A stretch of 64,000 nt of DNA from Leclercia adecarboxylata (GCF_006874705.1 NZ_CP035382.1:2852001-2916000); one strand, 5' to 3'. Shown: positions 10,577 through 22,545, numbered from the stretch's first letter. Made by a program: numbers and translations. The notes: generated by a model not told the origin, from the letters alone.

Positions 10577-12394
10577 ATGTTGAATGCATGGCACCTGCCG
10601 GTTGCCCCATTTGTTAAGCAAAACAACGATAAACTCGTCATCACGCTGTGGCTGACGGGTGAGCACCTGCCTGAGCGGGTGACAATGCGCGCTGAATTCG
10701 ATAATGAAGAGACCTCGCTGCCGATGCACAAGCTGCGCAGCCAGCCGCAGCCCGGCGTCACCGCCTGGCGGGCGACCATCGACACAACCAAAGGGCAGCC
10801 GCGCCACCGCTACAGCTTTAAAATGCTCTGGCATAACCGCCAGCTGTGGTTCACCCCGCAGGGGTTCAGCCGCTTTCCACCCGCCCGGCTGGAGCAGTTC
10901 GCCGTCGACTACCCGGATGCCGGGCCAGAGTGGGTGGTGGAACAGGTCTTTTATCAGATCTTCCCGGACCGCTTCGCCCGCAGCCAGCAGCGCGATCCGG
11001 AGCGGGACAAAACGCACTATCACCATGCCGCCGGCCACGAGACCATCTTCCATGAATGGGATGAACCGGTCACCGCCCAGGCGGGGGGCTCAACCTTTTA
11101 CGGCGGCGATCTGGACGGCATCAGCGAGAAGCTGCCCTACCTGAAAAAACTCGGCGTTACGGCGCTGTACCTCAACCCGGTGTTTGTCGCTCCCAGCGTG
11201 CATAAGTACGACACCGAAGATTACCGTCACGTGGATGAGCAGTTTGGCGGCGATGAGGCCCTGTTACGCCTGCGGGAAAATACCCACCGGGAAGGGATGC
11301 GCCTGATCCTGGACGGCGTGTTTAACCACAGCGGCGATTCCCACGCCTGGTTCGACCGCCATAACCGCGGAACCGGCGGCGCCTGCCATAACCCGGACTC
11401 GTCCCAGCGGGACTGGTACAGCTTTGACGACGAGGGCCGCGCCCTCGACTGGCTGGGCTATGCCAGCTTACCTAAGCTGGATTACCAGTCCCCGACGCTG
11501 GTAAACGAGATCTACGGCGGCGAGGACAGTATCGTCCGCCACTGGCTGAAAGCGCCGTGGAATATGGACGGCTGGCGGCTGGATGTGGTGCACATGCTGG
11601 GAGAAGGGGGCGGGGCACGCCATAACCTGCAGCACGTGGCCGGGATCACCCGTTCCGCGAAGCAGGCCCGACCCGATGCCTTCGTCTTTGGCGAGCATTT
11701 TGGTGACGCCCGCCAGTGGCTGCAGGCCGATGCGGAAGATTCGGCGATGAACTACCGCGGCTTCACCTTCCCGCTGTGGGGCTTCCTCGCCAATACCGAT
11801 ATCTCCTACGATCCGCAGCACATCGACGCTGAAACCTGCATGAAATGGATGGATAACTATCGCGCCAGCCTGTCGCATCAGCAGCAGCTCCGCATGTTTA
11901 ACCAGCTCGACAGCCATGACACTGCCCGCTTTAAGTCGCTGCTCGGCAAGGATGTCGCGCGCCTGCCGCTGGCGGTCACCTGGCTGTTTACCTGGCCTGG
12001 CGTGCCGTGTATTTATTACGGGGACGAGGTGGGGCTGGACGGCAATAACGATCCGTTCTGCCGTAAGACCTTCCCGTGGGAGACCGAAAAGCAGGACCCG
12101 GTACTGTTTAAGCTCTATCAGCGGCTGATTAAACTGCGTAAACAGAGCCAGGCGCTGCGCTACGGCGGTTGCCAGGTGGTCTACGCCCATGACAACGTGG
12201 TGGTGTTTATGCGCGTCTACAACCAGCAGCGGGTGCTGGTAGCCATCAATCGGGGCGATGCCTGTGAGGTGGTGATCGACGATTCGCCGCTGCTGAAGGT
12301 CAAACAGTGGCAGCTAAAAGAGGGGAAAGGGGTGGCGCAGGAGGGCGTTCTCTCTCTTCCAGCGATCTCTGCCACCGTCTGGTTCGGCAATTAA
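10577..12394 (+). CDS. malZ: MalZ, maltodextrin glucosidase
   Basis: Cytoplasmic GH13 enzyme (605 aa) that removes glucose from the reducing end of maltodextrins, part of the MalT regulon. An N-terminal beta-sandwich region (about 1-120) precedes the barrel. Barrel motifs are DGVFNHSG (region I), GWRLDVVHM with the nucleophile Asp (region II), VFGEHFGDA with the acid Glu (region III) and [10 protein letters not shown] (region IV). Length agrees with E. coli MalZ (about 604-605). Start ATG is preceded by AAGGGGATAAGAG. It converges on the peroxiredoxin gene. Confidence 0.98.
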   Translation: MLNAWHLPVAPFVKQNNDKLVITLWLTGEHLPERVTMRAEFDNEETSLPMHKLRSQPQPGVTAWRATIDTTKGQPRHRYSFKMLWHNRQLWFTPQGFSRFPPARLEQFAVDYPDAGPEWVVEQVFYQIFPDRFARSQQRDPERDKTHYHHAAGHETIFHEWDEPVTAQAGGSTFYGGDLDGISEKLPYLKKLGVTALYLNPVFVAPSVHKYDTEDYRHVDEQFGGDEALLRLRENTHREGMRLILDGVFNHSGDSHAWFDRHNRGTGGACHNPDSSQRDWYSFDDEGRALDWLGYASLPKLDYQSPTLVNEIYGGEDSIVRHWLKAPWNMDGWRLDVVHMLGEGGGARHNLQHVAGITRSAKQARPDAFVFGEHFGDARQWLQADAEDSAMNYRGFTFPLWGFLANTDISYDPQHIDAETCMKWMDNYRASLSHQQQLRMFNQLDSHDTARFKSLLGKDVARLPLAVTWLFTWPGVPCIYYGDEVGLDGNNDPFCRKTFPWETEKQDPVLFKLYQRLIKLRKQSQALRYGGCQVVYAHDNVVVFMRVYNQQRVLVAINRGDACEVVIDDSPLLKVKQWQLKEGKGVAQEGVLSLPAISATVWFGN

Positions 12395-12404
12395 TCCTTT
12401 GCGT

Positions 12405-12434
12405 TGCCGGGCGGCACTACGTTTGCCCGGCCTA
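12405..12434. repeat. REP element between malZ and tsaA
   Basis: Palindromic unit with arms TGCCGGGC and GCCCGGCC-TAC, starting 10 bp after the malZ stop. Same family as the copies at 702-731 and 26171-26250. Confidence 0.8.
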
Positions 12435-12464
12435 CAAAAAGCGGGGTCGCCTAAACCGCCTCCA

Positions 12465-12495
12465 TAAAAAAGGCCCGCATCTGCGGGCCTTTTTC
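12465..12495 (-). terminator. Terminator at the malZ/tsaA convergence
   Basis: Stem AAAAAAGGCCCGCA / TGCGGGCCTTTTT with a 2-nt tip. Flanking A and T runs make it usable from both strands; it lies 14 bp beyond the peroxiredoxin stop. Confidence 0.9.
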
Positions 12496-12509
12496 GTAAA
12501 CCGTGCCGA

Positions 12510-13112
12510 TTACAGGCTGGATACGTTCTCGGTCAGGTATTTAGCAACGCCTGCTGGAGAAGCGGCCATACCTTCTTTACCTTTTTCCCACTGAGCCGGG
12601 CACACTTCGCCGTGCTCTTCGTGGAACTGCAGCGCGTCAACCATACGCAGCATTTCGTCGATGTTACGACCCAGTGGCAGATCGTTCACGACCTGGTGAC
12701 GCACGATACCGTTAGCGTCGATCAGGAAGGAGCCGCGCAGGGCAACGCCCGCGTCCGGATGCTCGATACCGTAAGCCTGCTGGATTTCACGTTTGATGTC
12801 CGCAACCATCGCGTATTTCACTGGACCGATGCCGCCGTTGTCGACAGGGGTGTTACGCCATGCGTTGTGTACAAACTCAGAGTCGAAGGAGACGCCAACC
12901 ACTTCCACGCCACGCTTCTGGAATTCTTCGTAACGCTTGTCGAACGCGATCAGTTCAGACGGGCAAACGAAGGTGAAGTCCATTGGCCAGAAGAACAGAA
13001 CGGTGGCTTTACCGTTGGTGTGCTGTTTGAAGTTGAAGTTCTCAACGATTTCACCGTTGCCCAGAACGGCTGCAGCTGTAAAATCCGGGGCAGGACGAGT
13101 TACCAGAACCAT
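12510..13112 (-). CDS. tsaA: TsaA-type 2-Cys peroxiredoxin
   Basis: Cytoplasmic typical 2-Cys peroxiredoxin (200 aa) reducing hydrogen peroxide and organic peroxides. The peroxidatic Cys50 sits in FTFVCPSEL and the resolving Cys171 in EVCPAQW; a GGIG segment at 93-96 is of the kind linked to peroxide-sensitive (sensitive to hyperoxidation) forms. It is longer than E. coli AhpC (187 aa) and resembles the Salmonella TsaA protein found beside acpH. E. coli K-12 lacks the gene here. No ahpF-like reductase is adjacent, so the electron donor (thioredoxin is likely) cannot be told from the window. Confidence 0.9.
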   Translation of the reverse strand: MVLVTRPAPDFTAAAVLGNGEIVENFNFKQHTNGKATVLFFWPMDFTFVCPSELIAFDKRYEEFQKRGVEVVGVSFDSEFVHNAWRNTPVDNGGIGPVKYAMVADIKREIQQAYGIEHPDAGVALRGSFLIDANGIVRHQVVNDLPLGRNIDEMLRMVDALQFHEEHGEVCPAQWEKGKEGMAASPAGVAKYLTENVSSL

Positions 13113-13159
13113 ATGATTCTCCTGTAGATACTAAGGTTATTTGGAACGCAACGCGGGCC

Positions 13160-13188
13160 AGTATAGAGAGTGTTCGCCCTAAAGACAA
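13160..13188 (-). promoter_or_regulatory. Sigma-70-like promoter for tsaA
   Basis: On the minus strand TTGTCT (13183-13188) and TATACT (13160-13165) are separated by exactly 17 bp, about 50 bp before the start codon. Confidence 0.6.
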
Positions 13189-13239
13189 AGAGGCGCTGAC
13201 AATCGTTAATCCAGCTTTTACCTATCAATCGCGGTTGTA

Positions 13240-13821
13240 TTAAAGCTGCTTAGATTTCGCCTGCTCCATCATTCGCGGATAGAACTGCCAGAAGCGGGTC
13301 TCCAGCGCGTCGTAGTGGGCATCCAGATCCTGCCAGGAGTCGCGCAGGGCGTCGAGACGCGGGCGGCGGCTGGCCATCCCGTTGAGCACCCGCTGAATGA
13401 AGCCCATCTCGCTATAGCGCTCGAGCCAGCGCTCCGACCACAGGTAATTATTCAGATTCACAAAGCGTGGGGGAGAGTCCGGGAGAATGATTGCCACCTG
13501 GGCGTGGGCATAGCGTACAAACGCCGGCAGGGGCATCTCCGGGGAGAGCTGTTCCCAGTGGCGGGAGACGAAGTGATCCCACATCACATCCAGCGTAATG
13601 GGGGCGACACGGCGGGTCTCCGGGCGGAACCACTCCTTCGCTTCTTTTACTTCGGGCAGATTGTCGGTCATGACGTCGATCCGGCGATGCATAAAAATGC
13701 CCTCTACGACATCGGCGGGGTAATCCTCGGCGGGATTGCCGCGCACAAAATCGGCCAGCAAATTGCCGGAAAGAGAGCTTTCAGCGAGATGGGCGAGGTG
13801 CAGGTGAGCGAGAAAATTCAT
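13240..13821 (-). CDS. acpH: AcpH, acyl carrier protein phosphodiesterase
   Basis: Hydrolyses 4'-phosphopantetheine from holo-ACP, giving apo-ACP (193 aa, same length as E. coli AcpH). It belongs to a helical HD-like hydrolase family; the FLAHLHLA start, [21 protein letters not shown] and LDVMWDHF segments carry the His/Asp residues expected to bind metal. Divergent from queA, with 91 bp between the starts. Confidence 0.96.
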   Translation of the reverse strand: MNFLAHLHLAHLAESSLSGNLLADFVRGNPAEDYPADVVEGIFMHRRIDVMTDNLPEVKEAKEWFRPETRRVAPITLDVMWDHFVSRHWEQLSPEMPLPAFVRYAHAQVAIILPDSPPRFVNLNNYLWSERWLERYSEMGFIQRVLNGMASRRPRLDALRDSWQDLDAHYDALETRFWQFYPRMMEQAKSKQL

Positions 13822-13850
13822 GCGATTCGTTATCCGGGGTCGGCTAGTTG

Positions 13851-13879
13851 TTGCAGCAAAGAGGTGTGAGCACTAGACT
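13851..13879 (+). promoter_or_regulatory. Sigma-70-like promoter for queA
   Basis: TTGCAG (13851-13856) and TAGACT (13874-13879) are 17 bp apart, placing a start site about 25 bp before the queA ATG. Likely the main promoter of queA-tgt-yajC-secDF. Confidence 0.55.
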
Positions 13880-13912
13880 AAGCCGCCTGTTTTTAAGTCA
13901 CGAGTATATGCC

Positions 13913-16164
<2,252 letters not shown>

Positions 16165-16186
16165 TTTATTTAATGAGGGAATTTTA

Positions 16187-16519
16187 ATGAGCTTTTTTAT
16201 TTCTGATGCGGTAGCGGCAACAGGTGCACCGGCGCAGGGCAGCCCGATGTCTCTGATTCTGATGCTGGTGGTGTTCGGTCTGATCTTCTATTTCATGATC
16301 CTGCGTCCACAGCAGAAGCGCACCAAAGAGCACAAAAAGCTGATGGACTCCATCGCGAAAGGCGATGAAGTGCTGACTAACGGTGGTCTGGTAGGTCGTG
16401 TAAGCAAAGTAGCAGAAAACGGCTACATCGTTATCGCGCTGAACGATACTACTGAAGTAGTGATTAAACGTGACTTCGTCGCTGCCGTTCTGCCGAAAGG
16501 CACCATGAAAGCGCTGTAA
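16187..16519 (+). CDS. yajC: YajC, accessory subunit of the Sec translocase
   Basis: Small inner-membrane protein (110 aa) that co-purifies with SecDF-YidC. One membrane helix (about residues 20-40, LILMLVVFGLIFYFMIL) is followed by basic RPQQKRTKEHKK and a cytoplasmic beta-rich tail with DEVLTNGGLVG. The ATG at 16187 (MSFFISDAV) with an upstream GAGGGA was chosen over an in-frame start 10 codons earlier inside tgt. secD follows after 25 bp. Confidence 0.97.
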   Translation: MSFFISDAVAATGAPAQGSPMSLILMLVVFGLIFYFMILRPQQKRTKEHKKLMDSIAKGDEVLTNGGLVGRVSKVAENGYIVIALNDTTEVVIKRDFVAAVLPKGTMKAL

Positions 16520-16544
16520 TTAACTTTTCCCAAAGGGAACTGCC

Positions 16545-18392
16545 GTGTTAAACCGTTATCCTTTGTGGAAGTACGTCATGCTGGTCGTCGTCATTGTCGT
16601 CGGCCTGCTGTATGCGCTTCCCAACCTGTATGGTGAGGATCCGGCTGTTCAAATCACTGGCGCGCGCGGCGTCGCCGCCAGTGAGCAAACGCTGATCCAG
16701 GTCCAGAAAACTTTACAAGAAGAAAAAATTACCGCTAAGTCTGTGGCACTGGAAGAGGGCGCTATTCTTGCTCGCTTCGACTCCACCGACACGCAGCTCC
16801 GCGCTCGTGAAGCGCTGATGGGCGTGATGGGTGATAAATATGTCGTGGCGTTGAACCTTGCTCCTGCAACGCCGCGTTGGTTAGCTGCTATCAACGCGGA
16901 GCCGATGAAACTCGGTCTCGACCTGCGTGGCGGCGTGCACTTCCTGATGGAAGTGGATATGGAAACCGCGCTCGGCAAACTCCAGGAACAAAACATCGAC
17001 AGCCTGCGTAGCGATCTGCGCGACAAAGGCATCCCTTACACCACCGTGCGTAAGGAAGATAATTACGGGATGAGCATCGCGTTCCGCGACAGCAACGCCC
17101 GCGATCAGGCGATGGATTACCTGACCCAGCGTCATCGCGACCTGGTGCTCTCTTCTCAGGGCAGCAACCAGCTGCGTGCGGTGATGACCGATGAACGTCT
17201 GAAAGAAGCGCGTGAATACGCGGTTCAGCAGAACATCAACATCCTGCGTAACCGTGTAAACCAGCTTGGCGTTGCTGAACCACTGGTACAGCGTCAGGGG
17301 GCTGACCGTATCGTGGTTGAGCTGCCGGGTATCCAGGATACCGCGCGTGCGAAAGAAATTCTGGGCGCGACTGCGACCCTCGAATTCCGTCTGGTGAACA
17401 CCAGCGTCGATCAGTCCGCCGTCACCTCTGGCCGCGTTCCGGGCGATTCTGAAGTGAAACAGACCCGTGAAGGCCAGCCGGTTGTCATGTACAAGCGGGT
17501 GATCCTGACCGGTGACCATATCACCGACTCGACCTCCAGCCAGGACGAATACAACCAGCCGCAGGTTAACATCTCGCTTGATAGCGCGGGTGGTAACATT
17601 ATGTCTAACTTCACCAAGGACAACATCGGTAAGCCGATGGCGACCCTGTTCGTGGAGTACAAAGACAGCGGTAAAAAAGATGCTAACGGTCGCTCCATCC
17701 TGGTGAAAGAGGAAGAGGTGATTAACATCGCCAACATCCAGTCTCGCCTGGGTAACAGCTTCCGTATCACCGGTATCAACAACCCGAACGAAGCGCGTCA
17801 GCTCTCGCTGCTGCTGCGTGCCGGTGCGCTGATTGCGCCGATTCAGATTGTGGAAGAGCGTACTATCGGTCCAACCCTGGGTATGCAGAACATCACCCAG
17901 GGTCTGGAAGCCTGCCTGGCGGGTCTGATTATCTCCATCATCTTTATGATCTTCTTCTATAAGAAGTTCGGCCTGATTGCGACCAGTGCGCTGATCGCTA
18001 ACCTGGTGCTGATTGTGGGCATTATGTCCCTGCTGCCGGGGGCGACGCTCACCATGCCAGGCATTGCGGGTATCGTTCTGACCCTTGCGGTGGCGGTCGA
18101 CGCCAACGTACTGATCAACGAACGTATCAAAGAAGAACTGAGCAACGGTCGCTCTGTCCAACAGGCGATTGACGAAGGTTATCGTGGTGCTTTCAGCTCC
18201 ATCTTTGATGCGAACGTAACAACACTGATTAAGGTTATTATCCTGTATGCAGTGGGTACCGGCGCGATCAAGGGCTTTGCTATTACCACCGGTATTGGTG
18301 TGGCAACGTCAATGTTTACCGCTATCGTCGGCACCCGTGCCATCGTGAACCTGCTGTACGGCGGCAAGCGCGTTAAAAAGCTGTCTATCTGA
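16545..18392 (+). CDS. secD: SecD, Sec translocase auxiliary subunit
   Basis: Inner-membrane RND-family protein (615 aa) that with SecF uses the proton gradient to pull preproteins into the periplasm. TM1 is at about residues 10-28, then a large periplasmic P1 region, with [11 protein letters not shown] near residue 125, and five more helices from about 450 carrying [17 protein letters not shown]. Start codon is GTG; the length equals E. coli SecD. secF begins 10 bp after its stop, preceded by GAGGAG. Confidence 0.98.
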   Translation: MLNRYPLWKYVMLVVVIVVGLLYALPNLYGEDPAVQITGARGVAASEQTLIQVQKTLQEEKITAKSVALEEGAILARFDSTDTQLRAREALMGVMGDKYVVALNLAPATPRWLAAINAEPMKLGLDLRGGVHFLMEVDMETALGKLQEQNIDSLRSDLRDKGIPYTTVRKEDNYGMSIAFRDSNARDQAMDYLTQRHRDLVLSSQGSNQLRAVMTDERLKEAREYAVQQNINILRNRVNQLGVAEPLVQRQGADRIVVELPGIQDTARAKEILGATATLEFRLVNTSVDQSAVTSGRVPGDSEVKQTREGQPVVMYKRVILTGDHITDSTSSQDEYNQPQVNISLDSAGGNIMSNFTKDNIGKPMATLFVEYKDSGKKDANGRSILVKEEEVINIANIQSRLGNSFRITGINNPNEARQLSLLLRAGALIAPIQIVEERTIGPTLGMQNITQGLEACLAGLIISIIFMIFFYKKFGLIATSALIANLVLIVGIMSLLPGATLTMPGIAGIVLTLAVAVDANVLINERIKEELSNGRSVQQAIDEGYRGAFSSIFDANVTTLIKVIILYAVGTGAIKGFAITTGIGVATSMFTAIVGTRAIVNLLYGGKRVKKLSI

Positions 18393-18402
18393 GGAGTGCG
18401 TT

Positions 18403-19374
18403 GTGGCACAGGAATATACTGTTGAACAATTGAACTACGGCCGTAAAGTCTGGGACTTTATGCGCTGGGACTACTGGGCCTTTGGCATATCAGGTTTTCT
18501 GCTGATCCTCTCCATCGCCATCATCGGCGTGAAGGGCTTCAACTGGGGTCTCGATTTTACCGGTGGTACGGTCATTGAGATCACCCTGGAAAAACCGGTC
18601 GATATGGACCAGATGCGTCAGTCGCTCGAGAAGGCGGGCTTTGAAGAGCCGCTGTTGCAGAACTTCGGCAGCAGCCGCGACATCATGGTGCGCATGCCGC
18701 CGGTGAAAGATGCCAACGGCAGCCAGGAGCTGGGCAGCAAGGTTGTGACCGTGATTAACGAAACGACCAGCCAGAATGCGACGGTTAAACGTATTGAATT
18801 CGTTGGCCCGAGCGTGGGTGCGGATCTGGCCCAGACCGGTGCGATGGCACTGCTGGTGGCGCTGCTCTGTATCCTGGCGTATGTCGGTTTCCGCTTCGAG
18901 TGGCGTCTGGCGGCCGGGGTGGTTATCGCTCTGGCGCACGACGTGGTGATCACCATGGGCGTTCTGTCGCTGTTCCATATCGAGATTGACCTGACCATCG
19001 TGGCCTCGTTGATGTCGGTTATCGGTTACTCGCTGAACGACAGTATCGTGGTATCGGACCGTATCCGTGAAAACTTCCGTAAGATCCGTCGCGGTACGCC
19101 GTACGAAATCTTTAACGTGTCGTTGACCCAGACACTGCACCGTACCTTGATCACCTCCGGGACTACCCTGATGGTGATCCTGATGCTGTATCTCTTCGGC
19201 GGCCCGATTCTGGAAGGCTTCTCGTTGACCATGCTGATCGGTGTCTCCATCGGTACGGCCTCGTCCATCTACGTCGCGTCCGCGCTGGCGTTGAAGCTGG
19301 GCATGAAGCGCGAGCACCTGCTTCAGCAGAAAGTAGAAAAAGAAGGGGCGGATCAGCCGTCCATTCTGCCGTAA
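18403..19374 (+). CDS. secF: SecF, Sec translocase auxiliary subunit
   Basis: Partner of SecD (323 aa) in the SecDF-YajC complex. It has TM1 near residues 22-42, [12 protein letters not shown], a short periplasmic domain and five C-terminal helices with the conserved [20 protein letters not shown] segment. GTG start. A strong terminator follows, ending the queA-tgt-yajC-secDF unit. In E. coli yajD comes next; here an unrelated gene pair does. Confidence 0.98.
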   Translation: MAQEYTVEQLNYGRKVWDFMRWDYWAFGISGFLLILSIAIIGVKGFNWGLDFTGGTVIEITLEKPVDMDQMRQSLEKAGFEEPLLQNFGSSRDIMVRMPPVKDANGSQELGSKVVTVINETTSQNATVKRIEFVGPSVGADLAQTGAMALLVALLCILAYVGFRFEWRLAAGVVIALAHDVVITMGVLSLFHIEIDLTIVASLMSVIGYSLNDSIVVSDRIRENFRKIRRGTPYEIFNVSLTQTLHRTLITSGTTLMVILMLYLFGGPILEGFSLTMLIGVSIGTASSIYVASALALKLGMKREHLLQQKVEKEGADQPSILP

Positions 19375-19395
19375 CACGACATTTATTTGTCAGCG

Positions 19396-19428
19396 AAATC
19401 CCGGTCTTATGGCCGGGATTTTTTTTGC
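19396..19428 (+). terminator. Rho-independent terminator after secF
   Basis: Stem AAATCCCGGTC / GGCCGGGATTT with a short TTAT loop and an eight-T tail, 21 bp past the secF stop. Confidence 0.92.
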
Positions 19429-19431
19429 CTG

Positions 19432-19468
19432 CTCCTGACAAACACTCCTGACAGTATGCTGTCAGGAG
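19432..19468. promoter_or_regulatory. Perfect inverted repeat, probable operator of the VOC-WYL pair
   Basis: CTCCTGACAG at 19445-19454 and CTGTCAGGAG at 19459-19468 form a perfect 10-bp inverted repeat around TATG. A further direct copy, CTCCTGACA, lies at 19432-19440, 13 bp upstream of the first arm. There is no T tract, so it is not a terminator. Its position 48 bp before the VOC gene suggests an operator, most simply for the WYL regulator two genes on; that link is inference. Confidence 0.65.
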
Positions 19469-19515
19469 ACCTGTCGTAGACTCCTTCTGAACCCAAACAA
19501 CAGGCAGGAGGATGT

Positions 19516-19881
19516 ATGAAAAGTGTGATTAACTGGTTTGAAATTGCGGTCGCGGATATGGATCGTGCCATCAAATTTTACGAGCCGGTGATGCAGGTGG
19601 CGCTGCGGCGCGAGAAAATGGACTGCGCTGAGCTGGCCGTTTTCCCGCATGAGGATCCGGCCACCGGCGGCGCGCTGGCAAAATTTGACGGCATTACACC
19701 CTCGTCGCAGGGCGCTATTATTTACCTGCATACTGACAACCTGGCGGCAACCCTGGATCGCGTGGCGTCAGCCGGCGGCGCGTGCGTGTTTGGCCCGCTG
19801 GAGCTGCCGCACGGTATTGGCACTATTGCACTGTTTACTGACAGCGAAGGCAACCGGGTTGGACTTCATCAACCCGCCTGA
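19516..19881 (+). CDS. VOC-family (glyoxalase/bleomycin resistance fold) protein
   Basis: Small protein (121 aa) of the vicinal oxygen chelate superfamily: one pair of beta-alpha-beta-beta-beta modules, with N-terminal INWFEIAVADMDRAIKFYEPVMQ and C-terminal IALFTDSEGNRVGLHQPA, the usual VOC beginning and end. Members include lyases, dioxygenases and binding proteins, so no substrate can be assigned. A ribosome site AGGAGG precedes the ATG. The gene is followed after 25 bp by a WYL-type regulator in the same direction and preceded by a perfect palindrome. It occupies the place of yajD in E. coli. Confidence 0.85.
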   Translation: MKSVINWFEIAVADMDRAIKFYEPVMQVALRREKMDCAELAVFPHEDPATGGALAKFDGITPSSQGAIIYLHTDNLAATLDRVASAGGACVFGPLELPHGIGTIALFTDSEGNRVGLHQPA

Positions 19882-19906
19882 TATCCACCTGTAAAGCGAA
19901 GAACCG

Positions 19907-20587
19907 ATGACCCGACGCGCCGACCGTTTGTTTCAGATTGTGCAGATCCTGCGTGGCAGGCGACTGACCACCGCTGCGCATCTGGCGGACAGGCTCGGCG
20001 TTTCTGAGCGCACGGTGTATCGCGATATCCGGGATCTGTCGCTCTCTGGCGTGCCGGTGGAAGGGGAGGCAGGAAGTGGCTATCGGCTGATGTCGGGCTT
20101 TGACCTGCCGCCGTTGATGCTGACCAACAAAGAATCCGAGGCGCTGATGGTGGCGATCCGCCTGCTTAAAACCTGGGGCGGGGAGTCGCTGTCGCGTGAG
20201 CTGGAGTCGGCGCAGGAAAAGGTGCTGGCGATCCTGCCGGAGGAGAGCCGTCGCAAGGCTGAGCAGACCCGGATTTACGCGCCGGATATCGCCATGCAAC
20301 CCCACTCCCGCAGCGGCTTCGATGTGATCCATCAGGCGATCTCCGCTCAGCGGGTGCTGGGGCTGCACTATCGTGATGAGAGCGGGCAGCTGAGTTCCCG
20401 CGACGTGCAGCCGCTGGGGTTGTTCTTCTGGGGCGAGCACTGGCTGCTGGCGGCATGGTGCGAACGGCGCGATGACTATCGCTGTTTCCGGCTTGACAGG
20501 TGCCTGAATATCACCCTGACGGACAGACGCTTTAGCGAAAGCGCGGACAGGTCACTGGCGGATTTTTTGAGGAAGGTGAAGCAATAA
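19907..20587 (+). CDS. YafY-like HTH/WYL-domain transcriptional regulator
   Basis: Regulator of 226 aa. An N-terminal winged helix-turn-helix of the HTH_11/DeoR type is at about residues 1-60 (LTTAAHLADRLGVSERTVYRDIRDLSLSG), then GEAGSGYRLMSGFDLPPL, typical of YafY-like proteins. The WYL-domain region spans about 140-200 (VLGLHYRDESG, VQPLGLFFWGEHWLLAAWC, FRLDRC), with WLL in place of the canonical WYL triad. It forms a two-gene unit with the upstream VOC gene and probably controls it through the palindrome at 19445-19468. The ligand is unknown. Confidence 0.85.
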   Translation: MTRRADRLFQIVQILRGRRLTTAAHLADRLGVSERTVYRDIRDLSLSGVPVEGEAGSGYRLMSGFDLPPLMLTNKESEALMVAIRLLKTWGGESLSRELESAQEKVLAILPEESRRKAEQTRIYAPDIAMQPHSRSGFDVIHQAISAQRVLGLHYRDESGQLSSRDVQPLGLFFWGEHWLLAAWCERRDDYRCFRLDRCLNITLTDRRFSESADRSLADFLRKVKQ

Positions 20588-20613
20588 AAAAGCCAGCTTT
20601 TTAGCTGGCTTTT
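20587..20613 (+). terminator. Rho-independent terminator after the WYL regulator
   Basis: Stem AAAAGCCAGCT-type / AGCTGGCTTTT with a TTTT loop; it begins at the stop codon of the regulator. Confidence 0.9.
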
Positions 20614-20702
20614 ATGCCGGGTGGCGCTTCGCTTACCCGGCCAACGGTTTGTGCCGTTATCGGGTTTTGTAGGCCGGGTAAGGCGTAGCCGCCACCCGGC
20701 GA
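20614..20702. repeat. REP pair (BIME) between the WYL gene and tsx
   Basis: Two REP units in opposite orientation, each with GCCGGGT/ACCCGGC arms, at about 20614-20642 and 20669-20702, separated by some 27 bp. The pair lies between converging gene ends, 16 bp beyond the tsx stop. Confidence 0.85.
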
Positions 20703-20717
20703 TACAGGCACAGCGTA

Positions 20718-21602
20718 TTAGAAGTTATAGCCCACAACCAGGTAACCACCCCAGCCGGTAGAACGGACGCTGAAGTCGCCGTCGCCGAAGTTCAGGCTGG
20801 CGTCGTCGTTCCACTGACCACCGTTGTGCCAGTAACGGGCCACAACAGAGTAGTGCCAGTGATCGTAGTTCAGCGCCAGGATGTGGCTGGAGGCGATAGA
20901 GTCGTTGGTACGCGCTTTCTTACCGTTCAGGTCACGGAAGTCGTTGTCGCCCAGGTCTGAACCCCAGTCAAAGTTGGTGAAGCCGATGTAGCTCAGGTTG
21001 CCGCCCCACAGCTGGGTGATTGGCACAAAATATTTCACTTTGAAACGGTAGCCATCCCACTCGTTTTCGTTCGCTGCACCGTAGTTCTGCCACTGGTATT
21101 TCGCATACACGTTCATGGACAGGCTCATCGGCAGACCGGTGTCGATGTCAGTACCCAGACCCATATACCAGGTGCTCTGGCGACCGGACTTATTGCGGCC
21201 CATGTCGTAGATGTAGTTGTTTGCGAAGTACCACTCTTTGAACGGACCAAACGCCAGGCTGGTGCCGGTCAGTTTGTCGATGGAGAAGCGCGGTTCGATC
21301 TCCATGAACAGTGGGGAACCGTGGTTCCAGATACCTTTCGCGTCAGTGTTACCACCGAAGAAGACCGGCGCATCCATGTAACCATAGAAATCAAACCAGT
21401 CTTTCTTGGCGAACGCTTCGTATTCCAGGTAGGTATCGTTGCGGATCTGTGGTCCAAAACGGGTGTGGTAGCTGCCGACGACGTTGACGCTCTGGTGCCA
21501 CCAGTCGGAAACGTATTCTGGTTTATCGTTTTCGGCTGCCTGCACAGCGAAAGTAGAGGAGAGTGCCAGCGCTGCACCGGCTGCCAGTAATGTTTTTTTC
21601 AT
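20718..21602 (-). CDS. tsx: Tsx, nucleoside-specific outer-membrane channel
   Basis: Outer-membrane beta-barrel (294 aa) for uptake of nucleosides and deoxynucleosides; in E. coli also a receptor for phage T6 and colicin K. The signal peptide is residues 1-22 (MKKTLLAAG... cleaved after VQA), with a barrel of alternating aromatic strands ([16 protein letters not shown]-type [11 protein letters not shown]) and a C-terminal Phe. Length equals E. coli Tsx. Differences from E. coli cluster around [19 protein letters not shown], plausibly an exposed loop under phage or colicin selection. Confidence 0.98.
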   Translation of the reverse strand: MKKTLLAAGAALALSSTFAVQAAENDKPEYVSDWWHQSVNVVGSYHTRFGPQIRNDTYLEYEAFAKKDWFDFYGYMDAPVFFGGNTDAKGIWNHGSPLFMEIEPRFSIDKLTGTSLAFGPFKEWYFANNYIYDMGRNKSGRQSTWYMGLGTDIDTGLPMSLSMNVYAKYQWQNYGAANENEWDGYRFKVKYFVPITQLWGGNLSYIGFTNFDWGSDLGDNDFRDLNGKKARTNDSIASSHILALNYDHWHYSVVARYWHNGGQWNDDASLNFGDGDFSVRSTGWGGYLVVGYNF

Positions 21603-21686
21603 AATAATGCCACTGATTTGAAATCCCTTACGGGAGTGAAAAAGGCGCGAATTGCGTTTCTAAATATTTCGTGTTTCTGGGAGCCT

Positions 21687-21728
21687 ATTATAGGAATCCT
21701 TGCTCACAAAAATATGTGTTGTTTCACA
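21687..21728 (-). promoter_or_regulatory. tsx promoter with CRP-like site
   Basis: On the minus strand a perfect TATAAT lies at 21687-21692. A CRP-like palindrome, TGTGA-N6-ACATA, occupies 21713-21728 and is centred about 41 bp before the expected start site, as in the CRP/CytR-controlled tsx P2 promoter of E. coli. Further TGTGA half sites lie just upstream. A CytR site cannot be defined by eye. Confidence 0.6.
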
Positions 21729-21864
21729 GTTCTCTCACATACGTAATCGATTGCGTTCACGTTTGCGTATTTTTAACGGAGCGGATTGTAATGGCAAACA
21801 TTTCTGTTGCCAATGTTTGAAAGCTCAGAAGAGGGCGGAACGTGTAACACGTTCCGCAGGGGGA

Positions 21865-22404
21865 TTATTGCGCGACGGGCTGAATATCGTGGATACGGAT
21901 AAAACCGAGCTGATCGGGCGTCAGGCCGTTGAGCTGAAGCGGAATATCAACATCGCTGGGTGCCAGCACGCTGGCCGGGGCGTTAATTAGCTGGGTCTGG
22001 ACGTTCAGCTCCTGGAAGCTGTCGGTGGTGCCCTGGATCTGGCCCCACTCTACGGTGGCGCTGAAGGCCGGCAGCGGATCGTTTGATTCCCCCTGAATAC
22101 GCAGCGTGGCGCGGGTGCCGTCGGCATTAGGCGCGACGTTGACCAGCGACATCTTCAGCGTACCAATCTGGCTGTTCAGCCGGGCAGGGGTGTTGGATCC
22201 GGTCAGCAGATAGACGCCGCTGGTTGATTTGGCGTTCAGCGCATTCTGCTGGGTAATTTTGACCGTTTCCTGGTTGAGCTTGTTCATGGTGGTGTTCAGT
22301 GAACTAATGCTCTGCTTCATCTGGTGCACTTCGCTTTGCTGTGCGCAGGCGCTGAGGCTAAAAAGGCTTCCCAGCAGCAGAACATGAAGGTAACGTCTTG
22401 TCAT
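21865..22404 (-). CDS. yajI: YajI, predicted lipoprotein (DUF3251)
   Basis: Predicted lipoprotein of 179 aa with no assigned function. MTRRYLHVLLLGSLFSLSAC gives a signal peptide and lipobox with Cys20, followed by a short coiled segment (EVHQMKQSISSLNTTMNKLNQETVKI) and a C-terminal beta-rich domain. The ATG at 22404 was preferred to one 21 codons upstream because it places the signal sequence at the N-terminus and matches the E. coli length. It stands alone between tsx and the divergent nrdR. Confidence 0.9.
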   Translation of the reverse strand: MTRRYLHVLLLGSLFSLSACAQQSEVHQMKQSISSLNTTMNKLNQETVKITQQNALNAKSTSGVYLLTGSNTPARLNSQIGTLKMSLVNVAPNADGTRATLRIQGESNDPLPAFSATVEWGQIQGTTDSFQELNVQTQLINAPASVLAPSDVDIPLQLNGLTPDQLGFIRIHDIQPVAQ

Positions 22405-22496
22405 GGCAATTATTTCCCTGAAATAACGGATTCTGCTAAGGGTAGTCAACGACGCTGCCCTGCGCATAGATCCTTTATCTCAAAAACGCTCCTTCT

Positions 22497-22524
22497 TTGT
22501 TGTCAGCCCAGTTCGGGGTAAAAT
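22497..22524 (+). promoter_or_regulatory. Probable nrdR promoter
   Basis: TTGTTG (22497-22502) and TAAAAT (22519-22524), 16 bp apart, end 33 bp before the nrdR start. Likely drives nrdR-ribD-ribH-nusB. Confidence 0.45.
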
Positions 22525-22545
22525 GGAGTTCAGTCAACCCGATAG

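Noticed and set aside
16881..18161. Open frame of 426 codons opposite secD
   Set aside because: Antisense to a conserved essential gene, biased composition, no motif.
20614..20702. Clustered inverted repeats considered as an insertion-sequence remnant or CRISPR
   Set aside because: Unit size, sequence and orientation fit a REP pair; there is no transposase, target duplication or regular spacer array.
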